A DNA stretch of 18,075 nt from an uncultured Gemmiger sp. (GCA_944382805.1 CALWNS010000132.1:1-18075), one strand, 5' to 3'. Shown: positions 1-6,625, numbered from the stretch's first letter. Made by a program: numbers and translations. Notes: generated by a model not told the origin, from the sequence alone.

Positions 1-46
1 CCAAGGCAAGCGCTCACCGGTGCGGCCGCGCGCGTAAAAACCGTTT

Positions 47-123
47 GTAGGGGAGGGATTTATCCCTCCCGCAAGCCTTGCCGTATCCGCCACGCCCCCG
101 GGAGGGCCATGGCCCTCCCCTAC
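47..123 (+). repeat. Hairpin-pair unit A1 (short spacer type)
   Basis: GTAG at 47-50 is followed by a 20-base palindrome (51-70, arms GGGAGGGAT/ATCCCTCCC, centre TT). A spacer of about 29 bases follows, then a second, different palindrome (100-119, arms GGGAGGGCC/GGCCCTCCC, centre AT) and CTAC at 120-123. The GTAG/CTAC ends make the unit an inverted-repeat element. Confidence 0.8.
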
Positions 124-175
124 GAACCCCGGTCACCGCGCAGGCCAATATTTGTAACGAACATAAAAACCATGT

Positions 176-283
176 GTAGGGCGGGCGTTCACGCCCGCCG
201 CACCGATGAATTTTTCCAAAAATATCGGCGTTCCCGTTTTTTGAATTTTGCCAAGGTGCGGCGGGCGAAATCGCCCGCCCTAC
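176..283 (+). repeat. Hairpin-pair unit A2 (long spacer type)
   Basis: GTAG at 176-179 is followed by a palindrome at 180-199 (arms GGCGGGCGT/ACGCCCGCC, centre TC). A spacer of about 60 bases is AT-rich in the middle and contains AAAAATATCGGCGTT. The second palindrome is at 260-279 (arms GGCGGGCGA/TCGCCCGCC, centre AA) with CTAC at 280-283. The same pair of palindromes and a near-identical spacer recur in B1 (6626) and, inverted, in C3 (11531). Confidence 0.8.
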
Positions 284-332
284 AAACCAAGGCAAACGCC
301 CTGCGGTACAGCCGCGCGCGTAAAAACCGTTT

Positions 333-389
333 GTAGGGGAGGGGCCCGCCCCTCCCGCGAACCCCGCCGCAGCCGCCACGCCCCCGGGA
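333..389 (+). repeat. Truncated hairpin-pair unit A3
   Basis: GTAG at 333 is followed by a palindrome with arms GGGAGGGGC/GCCCCTCCC and centre CC, then a short-type spacer ending CCACGCCCCCGGG. The second palindrome and its CTAC end are missing. Non-matching sequence begins near 389 and leads into the long element at 417, so the unit was probably cut by insertion or deletion. Confidence 0.7.
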
Positions 390-416
390 ACAATGCAAGG
401 CCGCCTTCCTACTAGG

Positions 417-721
417 CCCCCTTGTCAAAGGGGGCTGGCTGCGCCGCAAGGCGCAGACTGGGGGATTGCTTACCGGTAAAATGCCGTTCCCGGAAGCCTG
501 CGCAGACTGGGGGTAGCCCGCCTGAGCGGCTATGCCGCGAGATCGCGCATTAGCGCGATGCGGGCTAGCAACGCGCAGCGTTGTTTCCTTAATCACCGCC
601 CGCGAACGCGGGCAATGGGCAAGGGAGAAACGCTGCCTTATTTCCTTAAAACGGCAGTTCAAGGTCGCGCAATCCCTCCGTCACGGCCTGCGGCCGTGCC
701 ACCTCCCTTTGACAAGGGAGG
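417..721 (+). repeat. Long palindrome-ended element, copy A
   Basis: The element starts with CCCCCTTGTCAAAGGGGG (417-434) and ends with CCTCCCTTTGACAAGGGAGG (702-721); both ends are palindromes. Inside are further stems (CGCGAACGCGGG near 600, GCGCATTAGCGCGATGCG near 545). An inverted second copy lies at 10969-11224. Copy A carries about 49 extra bases bounded by the direct repeat CGCAGACTGGGGG (452-464 and 501-513). It encodes no transposase, so it looks like a non-autonomous MITE-like element. Confidence 0.75.
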
Positions 722-779
722 CAATGCGCGCCCCCCTATCCCCCGCCGTTTTCCCCCAAAAACACGAAAGGACCCCGCC

Positions 780-1520
780 ATGCCGATCCACAACGAAGTC
801 CTCGACCAGCTGGCCGCCCGCCGTTCGGTGCGGGTGTTCACGGGCGACCCGGTCACGCCGGAGCAGCGCGCCGCCATTTTGCAGGCGGCGTTCATGGCCC
901 CCACCGCCGGCTGCCAGCAGCTGTACACCATTTTGGACATCACCGACCCGGCGCTGCGCCGCACCCTGGCCGACCTGTGCGACCACCAGCCCATGGTGGC
1001 CGCCGCGCCGCTGTGCCTGGTGTTTTTGGCGGACTGCCGCCGCTGGCCGCGCGCCTACCGCGCCGCCGGGGCCGCCCCGCGCGAACCCGGCCCCGGCGAC
1101 CTGCTGCTGGCCATGGCCGACGCCTGCATCGCCGCGCAGAACGCCGTGACCGCGGCCGAAAGCCTGGGCCTGGGCAGCTGCTATGTGGGCGATATTCTGG
1201 AAAATGCCGAAGCCGTGCGCGCCGCGCTGGCCCTGCCGCCCCACGTGGTGCCGGCGGCGCTGCTGATCTTTGGCGTGCCCACGCCGCAGCAGGCCGCGCG
1301 GCCCAAGCCGGCCCGCTTTGCGCCGGAGGCCGTCGTGTGCGACAACACCTACCCCGACCGCACCGAAGCCGCGCTGCGCGCCGACTTTGCCGCCCGCAGC
1401 GGCGGCGCGGGCTACGACTTTGACGCCGACCTGCGCGCGTTCTGCGCCCGCAAGTACGACAGCGATTTCTCCCGCGAGATGAGCCGCAGCGCCGCCGTCT
1501 ACCTGCAAGACTTTTTATAA
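780..1520 (+). CDS. Nitroreductase family protein (FMN-dependent, NfsA/FRP-like)
   Basis: The 246-residue product is a nitroreductase-fold flavoprotein, expected to use FMN and NAD(P)H to reduce nitro compounds, quinones or flavins in the cytoplasm; the true substrate is unknown. Visible signs are the N-terminal family signature LAARRSVRVF (residues 11-20, the phosphate-binding Arg cluster), the dimer/FMN segment AFMAPTAGCQQ (38-47), and AAESLGLGSCYVGDIL (125-140), typical of the core. The C-terminal part (about 185-246) carries the longer tail seen in NfsA-like members. I chose the ATG at 780 because GAAAGGA sits just upstream; the frame stays open to 558 only because it reads through the repeat element. 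It is a single-gene unit with its own terminator right after the stop, and repeat island A directly precedes it. Confidence 0.93.
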   Translation: MPIHNEVLDQLAARRSVRVFTGDPVTPEQRAAILQAAFMAPTAGCQQLYTILDITDPALRRTLADLCDHQPMVAAAPLCLVFLADCRRWPRAYRAAGAAPREPGPGDLLLAMADACIAAQNAVTAAESLGLGSCYVGDILENAEAVRAALALPPHVVPAALLIFGVPTPQQAARPKPARFAPEAVVCDNTYPDRTEAALRADFAARSGGAGYDFDADLRAFCARKYDSDFSREMSRSAAVYLQDFL

Positions 1521-1531
1521 ATACCACACGC

Positions 1532-1559
1532 AGCAGCCCCGCACGGCGGGGCTGCTTTT
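1532..1559 (+). terminator. Rho-independent terminator of the nitroreductase gene
   Basis: An 11-bp perfect stem (AGCAGCCCCGC, 1532-1542, with GCGGGGCTGCT, 1546-1556), a 3-base loop and a TTTT run, starting 11 bases after the stop codon. Confidence 0.9.
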
Positions 1560-1602
1560 CTGCTCTTTGCTTTATTTTATATTATAAAAGGAGCCTTACG
1601 CC

Positions 1603-2334
1603 ATGAGCATCGGTAAAATTTTTGCCCACCGCGGCGCCAGCGCCTGCGCGCCGGAAAACACGCTGCCCGCCTTTGCGCTGGCGGCCCGCCAGGGGGCCGA
1701 CGGCATCGAGCTGGACGTACACCTGACCAAAGACGGCGAGCTGGTCGTCATCCACGACGAAACGCTGGAGCGCACCACCAACGGCGCCGGCCTTGTGGGC
1801 GACCACACGCTGGCCGAACTGCAAACCCTGCGGGCGGACAACGGGATGCCCGGCTTTGCCGACGCGCGCATCCCCACGCTGCGCCAGGTGCTGGAGCTGG
1901 CCGCCGGGGCCGGGCTGCTGATAAACATCGAGCTGAAAACCGGCGTGCTGCTTTACCCCGGCATCGAGCAAAAGACCCTGGCCCTGGTGGCCGAACTGGG
2001 CCTGCAGCGGCGGGTGATCTACTCCTCGTTCAACCACTACACCATCGCGCAGGTGCGCCGCCTGGACCCGCAGGCCGAAACGGCGTACCTGTTTTCGGAC
2101 ATCATCTGCGATGTCGAAGCCTACGCCGCCGCCCGCGGCGTGCGCGGGCTGCACCCGGCCCTGTATGCGGTCAAAATGCCCGGCCTGCTGGACGCCTACC
2201 TGCAAAGCGGCCTGGCCGTGCGGGTGTGGACCGTGAACGAAGAGCCGGACCTGCGCGCGCTGCTGGCGCGCGGGGCGGACGTGATCACCAACGACCCCGC
2301 CCGCGCGCGGGCCGTGCGCGCCGCCCTGGGCTGA
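1603..2334 (+). CDS. Glycerophosphodiester phosphodiesterase (GDPD family)
   Basis: This 243-residue cytoplasmic enzyme (no signal peptide) should hydrolyse glycerophosphodiesters to sn-glycerol 3-phosphate and an alcohol. The family's TIM-barrel active site is complete: HRGAS (H9, R10), ENTLPAF (18-24), the metal-binding GIELDVHLTKDG (E36, D38), the catalytic VIHDETLERTT (H51) and NIELKTG (E110, K112). The start ATG has AAAAGGAG upstream. The size fits the short bacterial UgpQ-like class rather than secreted GlpQ. Its stop lies one base from the stop of the opposing glycosyltransferase gene, so the two transcripts converge with no terminator visible between them. Since the opposing operon makes glycolipids, a shared role in membrane-lipid or lipoteichoic-acid turnover is plausible but only inferred. 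Confidence 0.95.
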   Translation: MSIGKIFAHRGASACAPENTLPAFALAARQGADGIELDVHLTKDGELVVIHDETLERTTNGAGLVGDHTLAELQTLRADNGMPGFADARIPTLRQVLELAAGAGLLINIELKTGVLLYPGIEQKTLALVAELGLQRRVIYSSFNHYTIAQVRRLDPQAETAYLFSDIICDVEAYAAARGVRGLHPALYAVKMPGLLDAYLQSGLAVRVWTVNEEPDLRALLARGADVITNDPARARAVRAALG

Positions 2335-2335
2335 A

Positions 2336-3346
2336 TCAGGCGGCCGGCGCGGCGCCCAGGCGGCGGTACACCTCGCACAGCTTGGCCCCCAGGCGCGGCA
2401 GGGCGCGGGCTTCGGCCACGCGGCGGCCGGCGGCGGTCAGGTCGGGCAGCGTGCCGGCCAGGATGGCGGCGGCCAGGGCGGGCCAGTCGGCGTCGGTGCG
2501 GGCCTTGTACACGTTTTCGCCGCTGCGCAGCCAGCCTTCGTAAACCGGGATGTCCCGCAAAAGCACCGGCACGCCGCAGGCCAGGGCCTCCAGCACCACG
2601 ATGCCCTCGGTCTCCTCGTGGCTGCAAAAGCAGAACAGGTCCGCGCCGCAGTAGGCGTCGCGCAGTTCGGCCTGGCTGACAAAGCCGGCAAAGCACAGGT
2701 TGGCCGGCGCGGCGGCCATGGCGCGGCGCACGGCGGCCGGCACCAGCGCCGGCGGGGTGTAGCCGTACCAGAAAAACCGCACGTCCGGCAGCGCGCGGGC
2801 CAGGGCGATGAACTCCAAAATGCCCTTGCGCTGCATAAAGTGCCCGGCGCTGACCACGGCTTTCTGCCCTTCGGCCAGGCCGCGCGCCCGGCGCCAGGCG
2901 GCCCGCCGCGCGGCGGACGGCGCAAAAAACGCGGTGTACACCCCGTTCGAAAGCGCCAGCACCGGCCGGCGCAGCCCGTAGCCCAGCAAAATGCCCTGCG
3001 CGTAGGGCGTGGGGGTCAGCACCACGTCCCCGCAGTTGTAGCAAAAGCGCAGCCACCGCCCGAACAGCGGGGCCAGCGCGTTGGAGCCGACGAACGAATC
3101 GCGGAAGTCCTGCTCGGTCGAATGGCCGTAAAACACGACCCGCTCGCCGCGGCGGCGGGCGCGCAGGGCGGCCAGCGGGGCGTCCGGCAAAACGGTGTTG
3201 ATGTGTACGGCGTCGGCCGGCAGCCGCCAGTCGGTCACGACCTCGACCCCCGCGGCCAGCAGCATGGCCCGCTGGTGCGCCACCGCCTGCCCCACGCCGC
3301 TGCGCCGCACCAGCCCCAGCGACCCCGTGTATAAATGTACGCGCAT
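2336..3346 (-). CDS. Glycosyltransferase family 4, LafB-like glycolipid glycosyltransferase
   Basis: The 336-residue GT4 (GT-B fold) enzyme probably adds the second sugar to a monoglucosyl-diacylglycerol, as LafB does in lactobacilli, listeria and streptococci. Supporting features are MRVHLYTGSLG at the N-terminus, VHINTVLPDAP (47-57), the LafB-like block YGHSTEQDFRDSFVGSN (73-89) followed by LAPLF, LTPTPYA (110-116), and the C-terminal donor-site motif E245-x7-E253 in HEETEGIVVLEALACG. There is no signal peptide or membrane helix; it should act at the inner face of the membrane. The start has AGGAAAGGAG upstream. It is the last gene of the operon, 28 bases after the TVP38-like gene. The donor and acceptor sugars cannot be told from sequence; GT4 membership is secure, the LafB-type role is likely. 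Confidence 0.9.
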   Translation of the reverse strand: MRVHLYTGSLGLVRRSGVGQAVAHQRAMLLAAGVEVVTDWRLPADAVHINTVLPDAPLAALRARRRGERVVFYGHSTEQDFRDSFVGSNALAPLFGRWLRFCYNCGDVVLTPTPYAQGILLGYGLRRPVLALSNGVYTAFFAPSAARRAAWRRARGLAEGQKAVVSAGHFMQRKGILEFIALARALPDVRFFWYGYTPPALVPAAVRRAMAAAPANLCFAGFVSQAELRDAYCGADLFCFCSHEETEGIVVLEALACGVPVLLRDIPVYEGWLRSGENVYKARTDADWPALAAAILAGTLPDLTAAGRRVAEARALPRLGAKLCEVYRRLGAAPAA

Positions 3347-3374
3347 AAATAAGCTCCTTTCCTCTTTGGCCCCC

Positions 3375-4007
3375 TCACGCCCACAACCCCAGCAGCCTTT
3401 GCGCCACCAGGGTCAGGCCCAGGCTGTACAGCGCGATGGAAAACGGCTTGCACAGCAAAATGATGGCCGTGTACACCTGCCAGCGCATGGCGGTGGTGCC
3501 GGCCAAAAAGCACAAGTAATCGTCCGGCGCTACGGGGATAAAGATCAAAAACGCGAACCACCGCGCAAAACGGTCGTGTTCGGCGGCCCAGCGGTCGTAC
3601 TTTTCCACCAGGGCGCGGGGGAACATCCGGTACAGCAGCGGCCGCCCGCAGCAGCGCGCAATGCCGAACGCCGCCAGCGAGCCCAGGCAGATGCCCAGAT
3701 AGTTGTACGCAAAGCCGTGCCACGGCCCAAACAGCACCACCCCGGCCAGGCACCCCAGCCCGCCGGGCAGCACGGGCACCACCACCTGCACGGCCTGGAA
3801 CGCCACAAACAGCGCCGCCGCCCACGGGCCGACCGGCGCCAAAAACGCCTGCAGCGCCTCGCGCGAGCTTAGCAGCCCCGCGCGCCACATCCACACCCCG
3901 GCCGCCAGGCAGAACGCGAACCCCAGCGCCGAGACCGCCTGCATCGGGTTGCGCGCCAGCGCCGCCAGCGCGCGGCGCAGCCAGCCCCCGCCCCTTACGC
4001 GCGGCAT
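3375..4007 (-). CDS. TVP38/TMEM64 family membrane protein (VTT domain)
   Basis: A 210-residue integral membrane protein of the VTT/DedA-like superfamily, several of whose members have been linked to lipid scrambling or carrier recycling. Hydrophobic segments lie near 24-42, 60-80, 83-98, 100-118, 151-170 and 178-205. Family marks are VPVLPGGLGCLAGVVLFGP (77-95), the GSLAAFGIAR stretch (109-118) and FIPVAPDDYLCFLAGTT (156-172), the conserved re-entrant-loop motif. The ATG at 4007 overlaps the end of the upstream glucosyltransferase gene by 13 bases, so coupling is likely; the Shine-Dalgarno is weak (GGGGGTGG). The frame is open much further upstream but that part is antisense to real genes. 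Its position between two glycolipid glycosyltransferases suggests it helps move a glycolipid or lipid carrier; that is inference. Confidence 0.88.
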   Translation of the reverse strand: MPRVRGGGWLRRALAALARNPMQAVSALGFAFCLAAGVWMWRAGLLSSREALQAFLAPVGPWAAALFVAFQAVQVVVPVLPGGLGCLAGVVLFGPWHGFAYNYLGICLGSLAAFGIARCCGRPLLYRMFPRALVEKYDRWAAEHDRFARWFAFLIFIPVAPDDYLCFLAGTTAMRWQVYTAIILLCKPFSIALYSLGLTLVAQRLLGLWA

Positions 4008-5176
4008 GGCGCCCACCCCCTTTGCGCGGCGCGCTGCGCCTGTTTTTGCCGCAGCGCCGCCGCATACAGCGCCTGCGCCCGCGCGCCGAACGCCTGTTCG
4101 CCAAACGCTTCGGCCCCGGCGGCGGCCCGTGCGCCCAGCGCGCGGCGGGCGGCCGGGTCGGCCAGCAGCGCGCGCACATGGGCCTCCAGTTCGGCCGGCG
4201 TGCGGTACTGCCAGCCGTTGCGCCCGTTTTCGATCACGCCGTCCAGGCATTCGTCGGCCCGGCACACGGCCGGCAGCCCGGCGGCCAGCGCCTCCAGGTA
4301 GGTCAGCCCCTGCGTCTCGCTGGTGGAGGCGCTTACGAACACATCCGCCGCCGCATAGTACAGCGGCACTTCGGCCGGGTCGGCCATGCCGGCAAACACC
4401 ACGTCCAGCCCGGCGGCTTTGGCCTGCAGGCGGGCGCGGTCGGGGCCGTCGCCCACCAGCAGCAGCGCGGCGTTCGCGCCGCCGGCCCGTAGCCGGGCGG
4501 CCAGCGCCAGCAGTTCGTCCAGGTTTTTCTCCCGCGCCAGGCGGCCCAGGTACAGGATCACCCCCCGCCCGGCCAGGCCCAGGCGCGCGCGCAGCGCGGC
4601 CGCGGCCGCGCGGTCCGCCCGGGCAAAGCGCCGCACGTCGATGCCGGTGGGCAGCAGCGCCACCGGGCAGCCCACGCCGTAGCCGCGCAGCAGGCGCGCC
4701 ACCTTGGGGGTAGGGGCGGCCAAAACGTCGCACTGCGCGGCAATGTGCCGCGTAAACGCGCGCACCGCCGCCGCGCCCCACCGCCGGCTGGGCGAAAAGT
4801 AATGGGTGTAGTCCTCGTACACGGTGTGGTAGGTGTGTACCAGCGGCGCGCCGCAGGCCCGCGCAATGCGCCGCGCCGGGCCAAAGGTGCCGAATTCGCA
4901 CTGGGAATGCACCACATCCGGCCCCCAGGCGGCCAGCTCCCGCAGCACGGCGCCCGCCCCCGGCGCGCACAGCCGCGCCCCGGGGTAGACCCAGCCGGCG
5001 TCCACCGAGCCGAGCGCCCACACGCCCCCCGCCGCCGCGGCGCGCGGGCCGGCGGCCAGCGTAAGCACGCGCACCTCGTGCCCGGCGGCCAGCAGCTGCC
5101 GCCGCAGCGCCAGCACCGAGGTGACCACCCCGTTTACGGCCGGGGCATACCAGAGCGTTGTGAGCAGGATCTTCAT
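3995..5176 (-). CDS. 1,2-diacylglycerol 3-glucosyltransferase-like GT4 (LafA / alMGS type)
   Basis: This 393-residue GT4 enzyme most likely transfers glucose to diacylglycerol to make monoglucosyl-diacylglycerol, the first step of glycolipid and lipoteichoic-acid-anchor synthesis. Diagnostic parts are MKILLTTLWYAPAVNGVVTS (1-20), VVHSQCEFGTFGPARRIA (88-105), and the LafA/alMGS hallmark HTYHTVYEDYTHYF (114-127). Next come LPTGIDVRRF (175-184), LYLGRLAREKNLDELL (208-223), and the nucleotide-sugar motif E287-x7-E295 in SETQGLTYLEALAAG. It is a peripheral protein with no signal peptide. The ATG at 5176 has a strong AAGGAGG; upstream in-frame codons lie in the intergenic region. It heads the operon. 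The alanine-rich C-terminal tail (after about residue 355) looks unconserved. I found no clear promoter in the GC-rich 200 bases upstream. Confidence 0.92.
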   Translation of the reverse strand: MKILLTTLWYAPAVNGVVTSVLALRRQLLAAGHEVRVLTLAAGPRAAAAGGVWALGSVDAGWVYPGARLCAPGAGAVLRELAAWGPDVVHSQCEFGTFGPARRIARACGAPLVHTYHTVYEDYTHYFSPSRRWGAAAVRAFTRHIAAQCDVLAAPTPKVARLLRGYGVGCPVALLPTGIDVRRFARADRAAAAALRARLGLAGRGVILYLGRLAREKNLDELLALAARLRAGGANAALLLVGDGPDRARLQAKAAGLDVVFAGMADPAEVPLYYAAADVFVSASTSETQGLTYLEALAAGLPAVCRADECLDGVIENGRNGWQYRTPAELEAHVRALLADPAARRALGARAAAGAEAFGEQAFGARAQALYAAALRQKQAQRAAQRGWAPCRA

Positions 5177-5292
5177 CTTCCGTTCCCTCCTTGGGTGTTC
5201 CTGCCCATTCAAACGAACCTGCGGGCCGCGTTTTTGCACCCGCCGCCCCGCGCCCCGCCCCAAAAGCGCAAAACCAGCGCCCGGGCGTGTTT

Positions 5293-5306
5293 TTTACATA
5301 TGTAAA
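5293..5306. promoter_or_regulatory. Perfect 14-bp palindrome upstream of the glycolipid operon
   Basis: TTTACATATGTAAA is a perfect palindrome in an AT-rich pocket, about 117 bases before the glucosyltransferase start and just past the terminator of the methylglyoxal-synthase-like gene. Its position suits an operator, but no regulator can be assigned and no good sigma-A hexamers surround it (TTGCGC then TATGTA at 17 bp on the minus strand is the best and is weak). Confidence 0.35.
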
Positions 5307-5320
5307 TTTTGGAAAAAGCG

Positions 5321-5359
5321 CAAAAACGCCCGGCGCGGGGGCGAACCGCGCCGGGCGTT
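5321..5359 (-). terminator. Rho-independent terminator of the methylglyoxal-synthase-like gene
   Basis: A 14-bp perfect stem (5325-5338 with 5346-5359, core CGCCCGGCGCGG) and a 7-base loop. Read on the minus strand it ends in GGCGTTTTTG, 24 bases past the stop codon. On the plus strand it is followed by TTGCTTTGCTTTTG, so it could also work in that direction. Confidence 0.85.
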
Positions 5360-5383
5360 TGCTTTGCTTTTGAACTTTTTGGT

Positions 5384-5788
5384 TTATTTGCGGCCGCGCT
5401 GCAGGTCGATCCAGGCCAGGTCGCCGCGTTCCAGGCCGTGGATGAGCACCTCGGCCGTGGCGATGTTGGTGGCCACCGGGATGGTGTGCATATCGCACAG
5501 GCGCAGCAGCGTGACGGCGCTCGGCTCGGTGGGGCGGGCGCCGACCGGGTCGCGGAAGAACAGCAGCATATCCACCTCGCCGCAGGCGATCATGGAGCTG
5601 ACCTGCTCCGACCCGCCGCGCGCGCCGGGGTACAGGCAGCGCACCGGCAGGCCGGTGGCGGCGTGTACCACCTTGCCGGTGGTGCCGGTGGCGACCAGCT
5701 CGTGCTGGGACAAAATGCGCACATAGGCGGTGCAGAACTGGATCATCAGTTCTTTGCGGGTATCGTGGGCGATCAGGGCGATCCTCAT
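5384..5788 (-). CDS. mgsA: Methylglyoxal synthase family protein with altered active site
   Basis: This 134-residue protein is full length for the MgsA family, which turns dihydroxyacetone phosphate into methylglyoxal and phosphate. Fold and phosphate-site motifs are kept: IALIAHDTRKE (H8, D9, K12), ATGTTG (33-38), FFRDP (D80) and PVATNIATAE (104-113). However, when aligned to E. coli MgsA, the catalytic Asp71 in GGDQQ is Ser60 (GGSEQ), His98 is Thr87 and Asp101 is Ser90 (HDPD becomes TEPS). Ser65-Gly66 of the phosphate loop becomes Pro54-Gly55. It may therefore be inactive, use Glu61 instead, or act on or sense another phosphorylated compound. The start has AAAGGAGG and a sigma-A promoter; it is a single-gene unit with its own terminator. 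Family assignment is secure; the standard activity is doubtful. Confidence 0.9.
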   Translation of the reverse strand: MRIALIAHDTRKELMIQFCTAYVRILSQHELVATGTTGKVVHAATGLPVRCLYPGARGGSEQVSSMIACGEVDMLLFFRDPVGARPTEPSAVTLLRLCDMHTIPVATNIATAEVLIHGLERGDLAWIDLQRGRK

Positions 5789-5825
5789 GCGGCAGGGTTC
5801 CTCCTTTAGGACATACTACCTTACT

Positions 5826-5854
5826 ATAATACGGGAACTTGGGGCAAAATGCAA
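5826..5854 (-). promoter_or_regulatory. Sigma-A-type promoter of the methylglyoxal-synthase-like gene
   Basis: On the minus strand: -35 TTGCAT (5849-5854), 17-base spacer, -10 TATTAT (5826-5831), about 38 bases before the start codon and upstream of AAAGGAGG. Confidence 0.75.
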
Positions 5855-5917
5855 GCAGGCCGCGCATTTTCTACAAATAGGTCAGCCAAATTTTGGCAAA
5901 ACCGCGCGGGGCGGCCA

Positions 5918-5926
5918 TGGTATAAT
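5918..5926 (+). promoter_or_regulatory. Extended -10 promoter of the ricin-type lectin gene
   Basis: TGGTATAAT is a perfect extended -10 (TGnTATAAT), 51 bases before the lectin ATG. No good -35 lies 17 bases upstream; TTGGCA (5893-5898) is 22 bases away. Extended -10 promoters need less of a -35. Confidence 0.7.
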
Positions 5927-5977
5927 AGGGTATATCATAAATCAGGCGGGCAACCCGCCGAAAGGGGAGATCTTTGT

Positions 5978-6571
5978 ATGAAGCGCAGTGCGCAGACCGT
6001 GATCCGTGAAGGCGCGTACTACACCATTGCCGCCGCCAACGGCCGTGTGCTGGAAGTGGCCGATTTCAACACCGAGAACGGCGCTTCGGTCCGTTTGTGG
6101 AGCTACGAGGGCCAGCCCTGGCAGCAGTGGGCTTTTGAGGAAACGGCGGACGGCCAGTACCGCATCCGCAACCGCTTTACCGGCAAGGTGATGGACCTGG
6201 CCATGAGCGGCGTGGTCAACGGCACCTGGGTCCACCAGTGGAGCGCCACGACCGGCGCCGGCCAGCGGTGGGAGATCGTGCCCGCCGGCGGCGGGGTCAA
6301 GCTGCGCAACGTGCTGGCGGACAAAACGCTGGACCTGGTGGGGATGCGCATGGACAACGGCGCCCAGGCGCAGATCTGGCAGGACGTGAACGGCGAAAAC
6401 CAGATCTGGCGCATCGAACCGGTGCCGGACAAGCTGCTGCAAAAGGAAGCCCCGGCCCCCGCCCCGCGCCGCGCCGCCAAAACGGCCAAACCCAAAACCA
6501 CCCGCACCCAGACCGGCAAGGGCGACAAAGCCAAGAAAACCGGCAAAGGCAGCCGCCGCGCCGCCAAATAA
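5978..6571 (+). CDS. Ricin-type beta-trefoil lectin-domain protein with basic histone-H1-like tail
   Basis: The 197-residue product has two parts. Residues 8-148 form a RICIN/beta-trefoil domain with three QxW-type motifs, one per lobe: QQW (49-51), QRW (96-98) and QIW (142-144), plus the matching LEVADFNTENGASVRLW, MDLAMSGVVNGTWVHQW and LDLVGMRMDNGAQAQIW segments. Residues 155-197 are low-complexity and strongly basic (10 Lys, 5 Arg, few acids; Ala/Pro/Thr/Gly otherwise), like the C-terminal tails of bacterial H1-like proteins. There is no signal peptide, membrane anchor or catalytic domain, so it appears cytoplasmic, which is odd for a carbohydrate-binding domain. The tail may bind nucleic acid, polyphosphate or acidic polymers (inference). 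The ATG has AAAGGGGAG upstream and an extended -10 promoter. It stands alone, and repeat island B follows directly. Confidence 0.88.
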   Translation: MKRSAQTVIREGAYYTIAAANGRVLEVADFNTENGASVRLWSYEGQPWQQWAFEETADGQYRIRNRFTGKVMDLAMSGVVNGTWVHQWSATTGAGQRWEIVPAGGGVKLRNVLADKTLDLVGMRMDNGAQAQIWQDVNGENQIWRIEPVPDKLLQKEAPAPAPRRAAKTAKPKTTRTQTGKGDKAKKTGKGSRRAAK

Positions 6572-6625
6572 GGGGGCAAGGGGCATAGCGCCGGCCATGT
6601 TTTGCGCCGGACGTAAAGGCCATGT

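Larger units (their letters stand above)
1..779. repeat. Repeat island A (hairpin-pair array plus long palindrome-ended element)
   Basis: This 779-base stretch has no convincing gene. It holds three hairpin-pair units (47-123, 176-283 and a truncated one from 333) separated by linkers of about 50 bases, then a 305-base element (417-721). The sequence at 1-46 matches the linker that recurs between units (AAGGCAA..., GCCGCGCGCGTAAAAA), so the array probably continues beyond the left edge. Open frames here are by-products of GC-rich repeats: the same peptide strings reappear in islands B and C only because the DNA repeats. Confidence 0.85.

Noticed and set aside
47..389. CRISPR-like regular spacing of repeats in island A (and in B and C)
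   Set aside because: The repeated units are 77-110 bases, internally palindromic and variable, while the linkers are conserved; there are only three units per island and no cas genes.
709..742. Promoter for the nitroreductase from the repeat's TTGACA
   Set aside because: The best -10 (TATCCC) is 22 bases away and weak, so I do not list it as a feature.
558..779. N-terminal extension of the nitroreductase
   Set aside because: This part reads through the long repeat element; the ATG at 780 has the ribosome binding site and starts the family domain.
3375..5867. 830-codon minus-strand open frame
   Set aside because: Only its last 210 codons (4007-3375) are real (TVP38-like); the rest is GC-rich antisense or frame-shadow of the glucosyltransferase and methylglyoxal-synthase-like genes.
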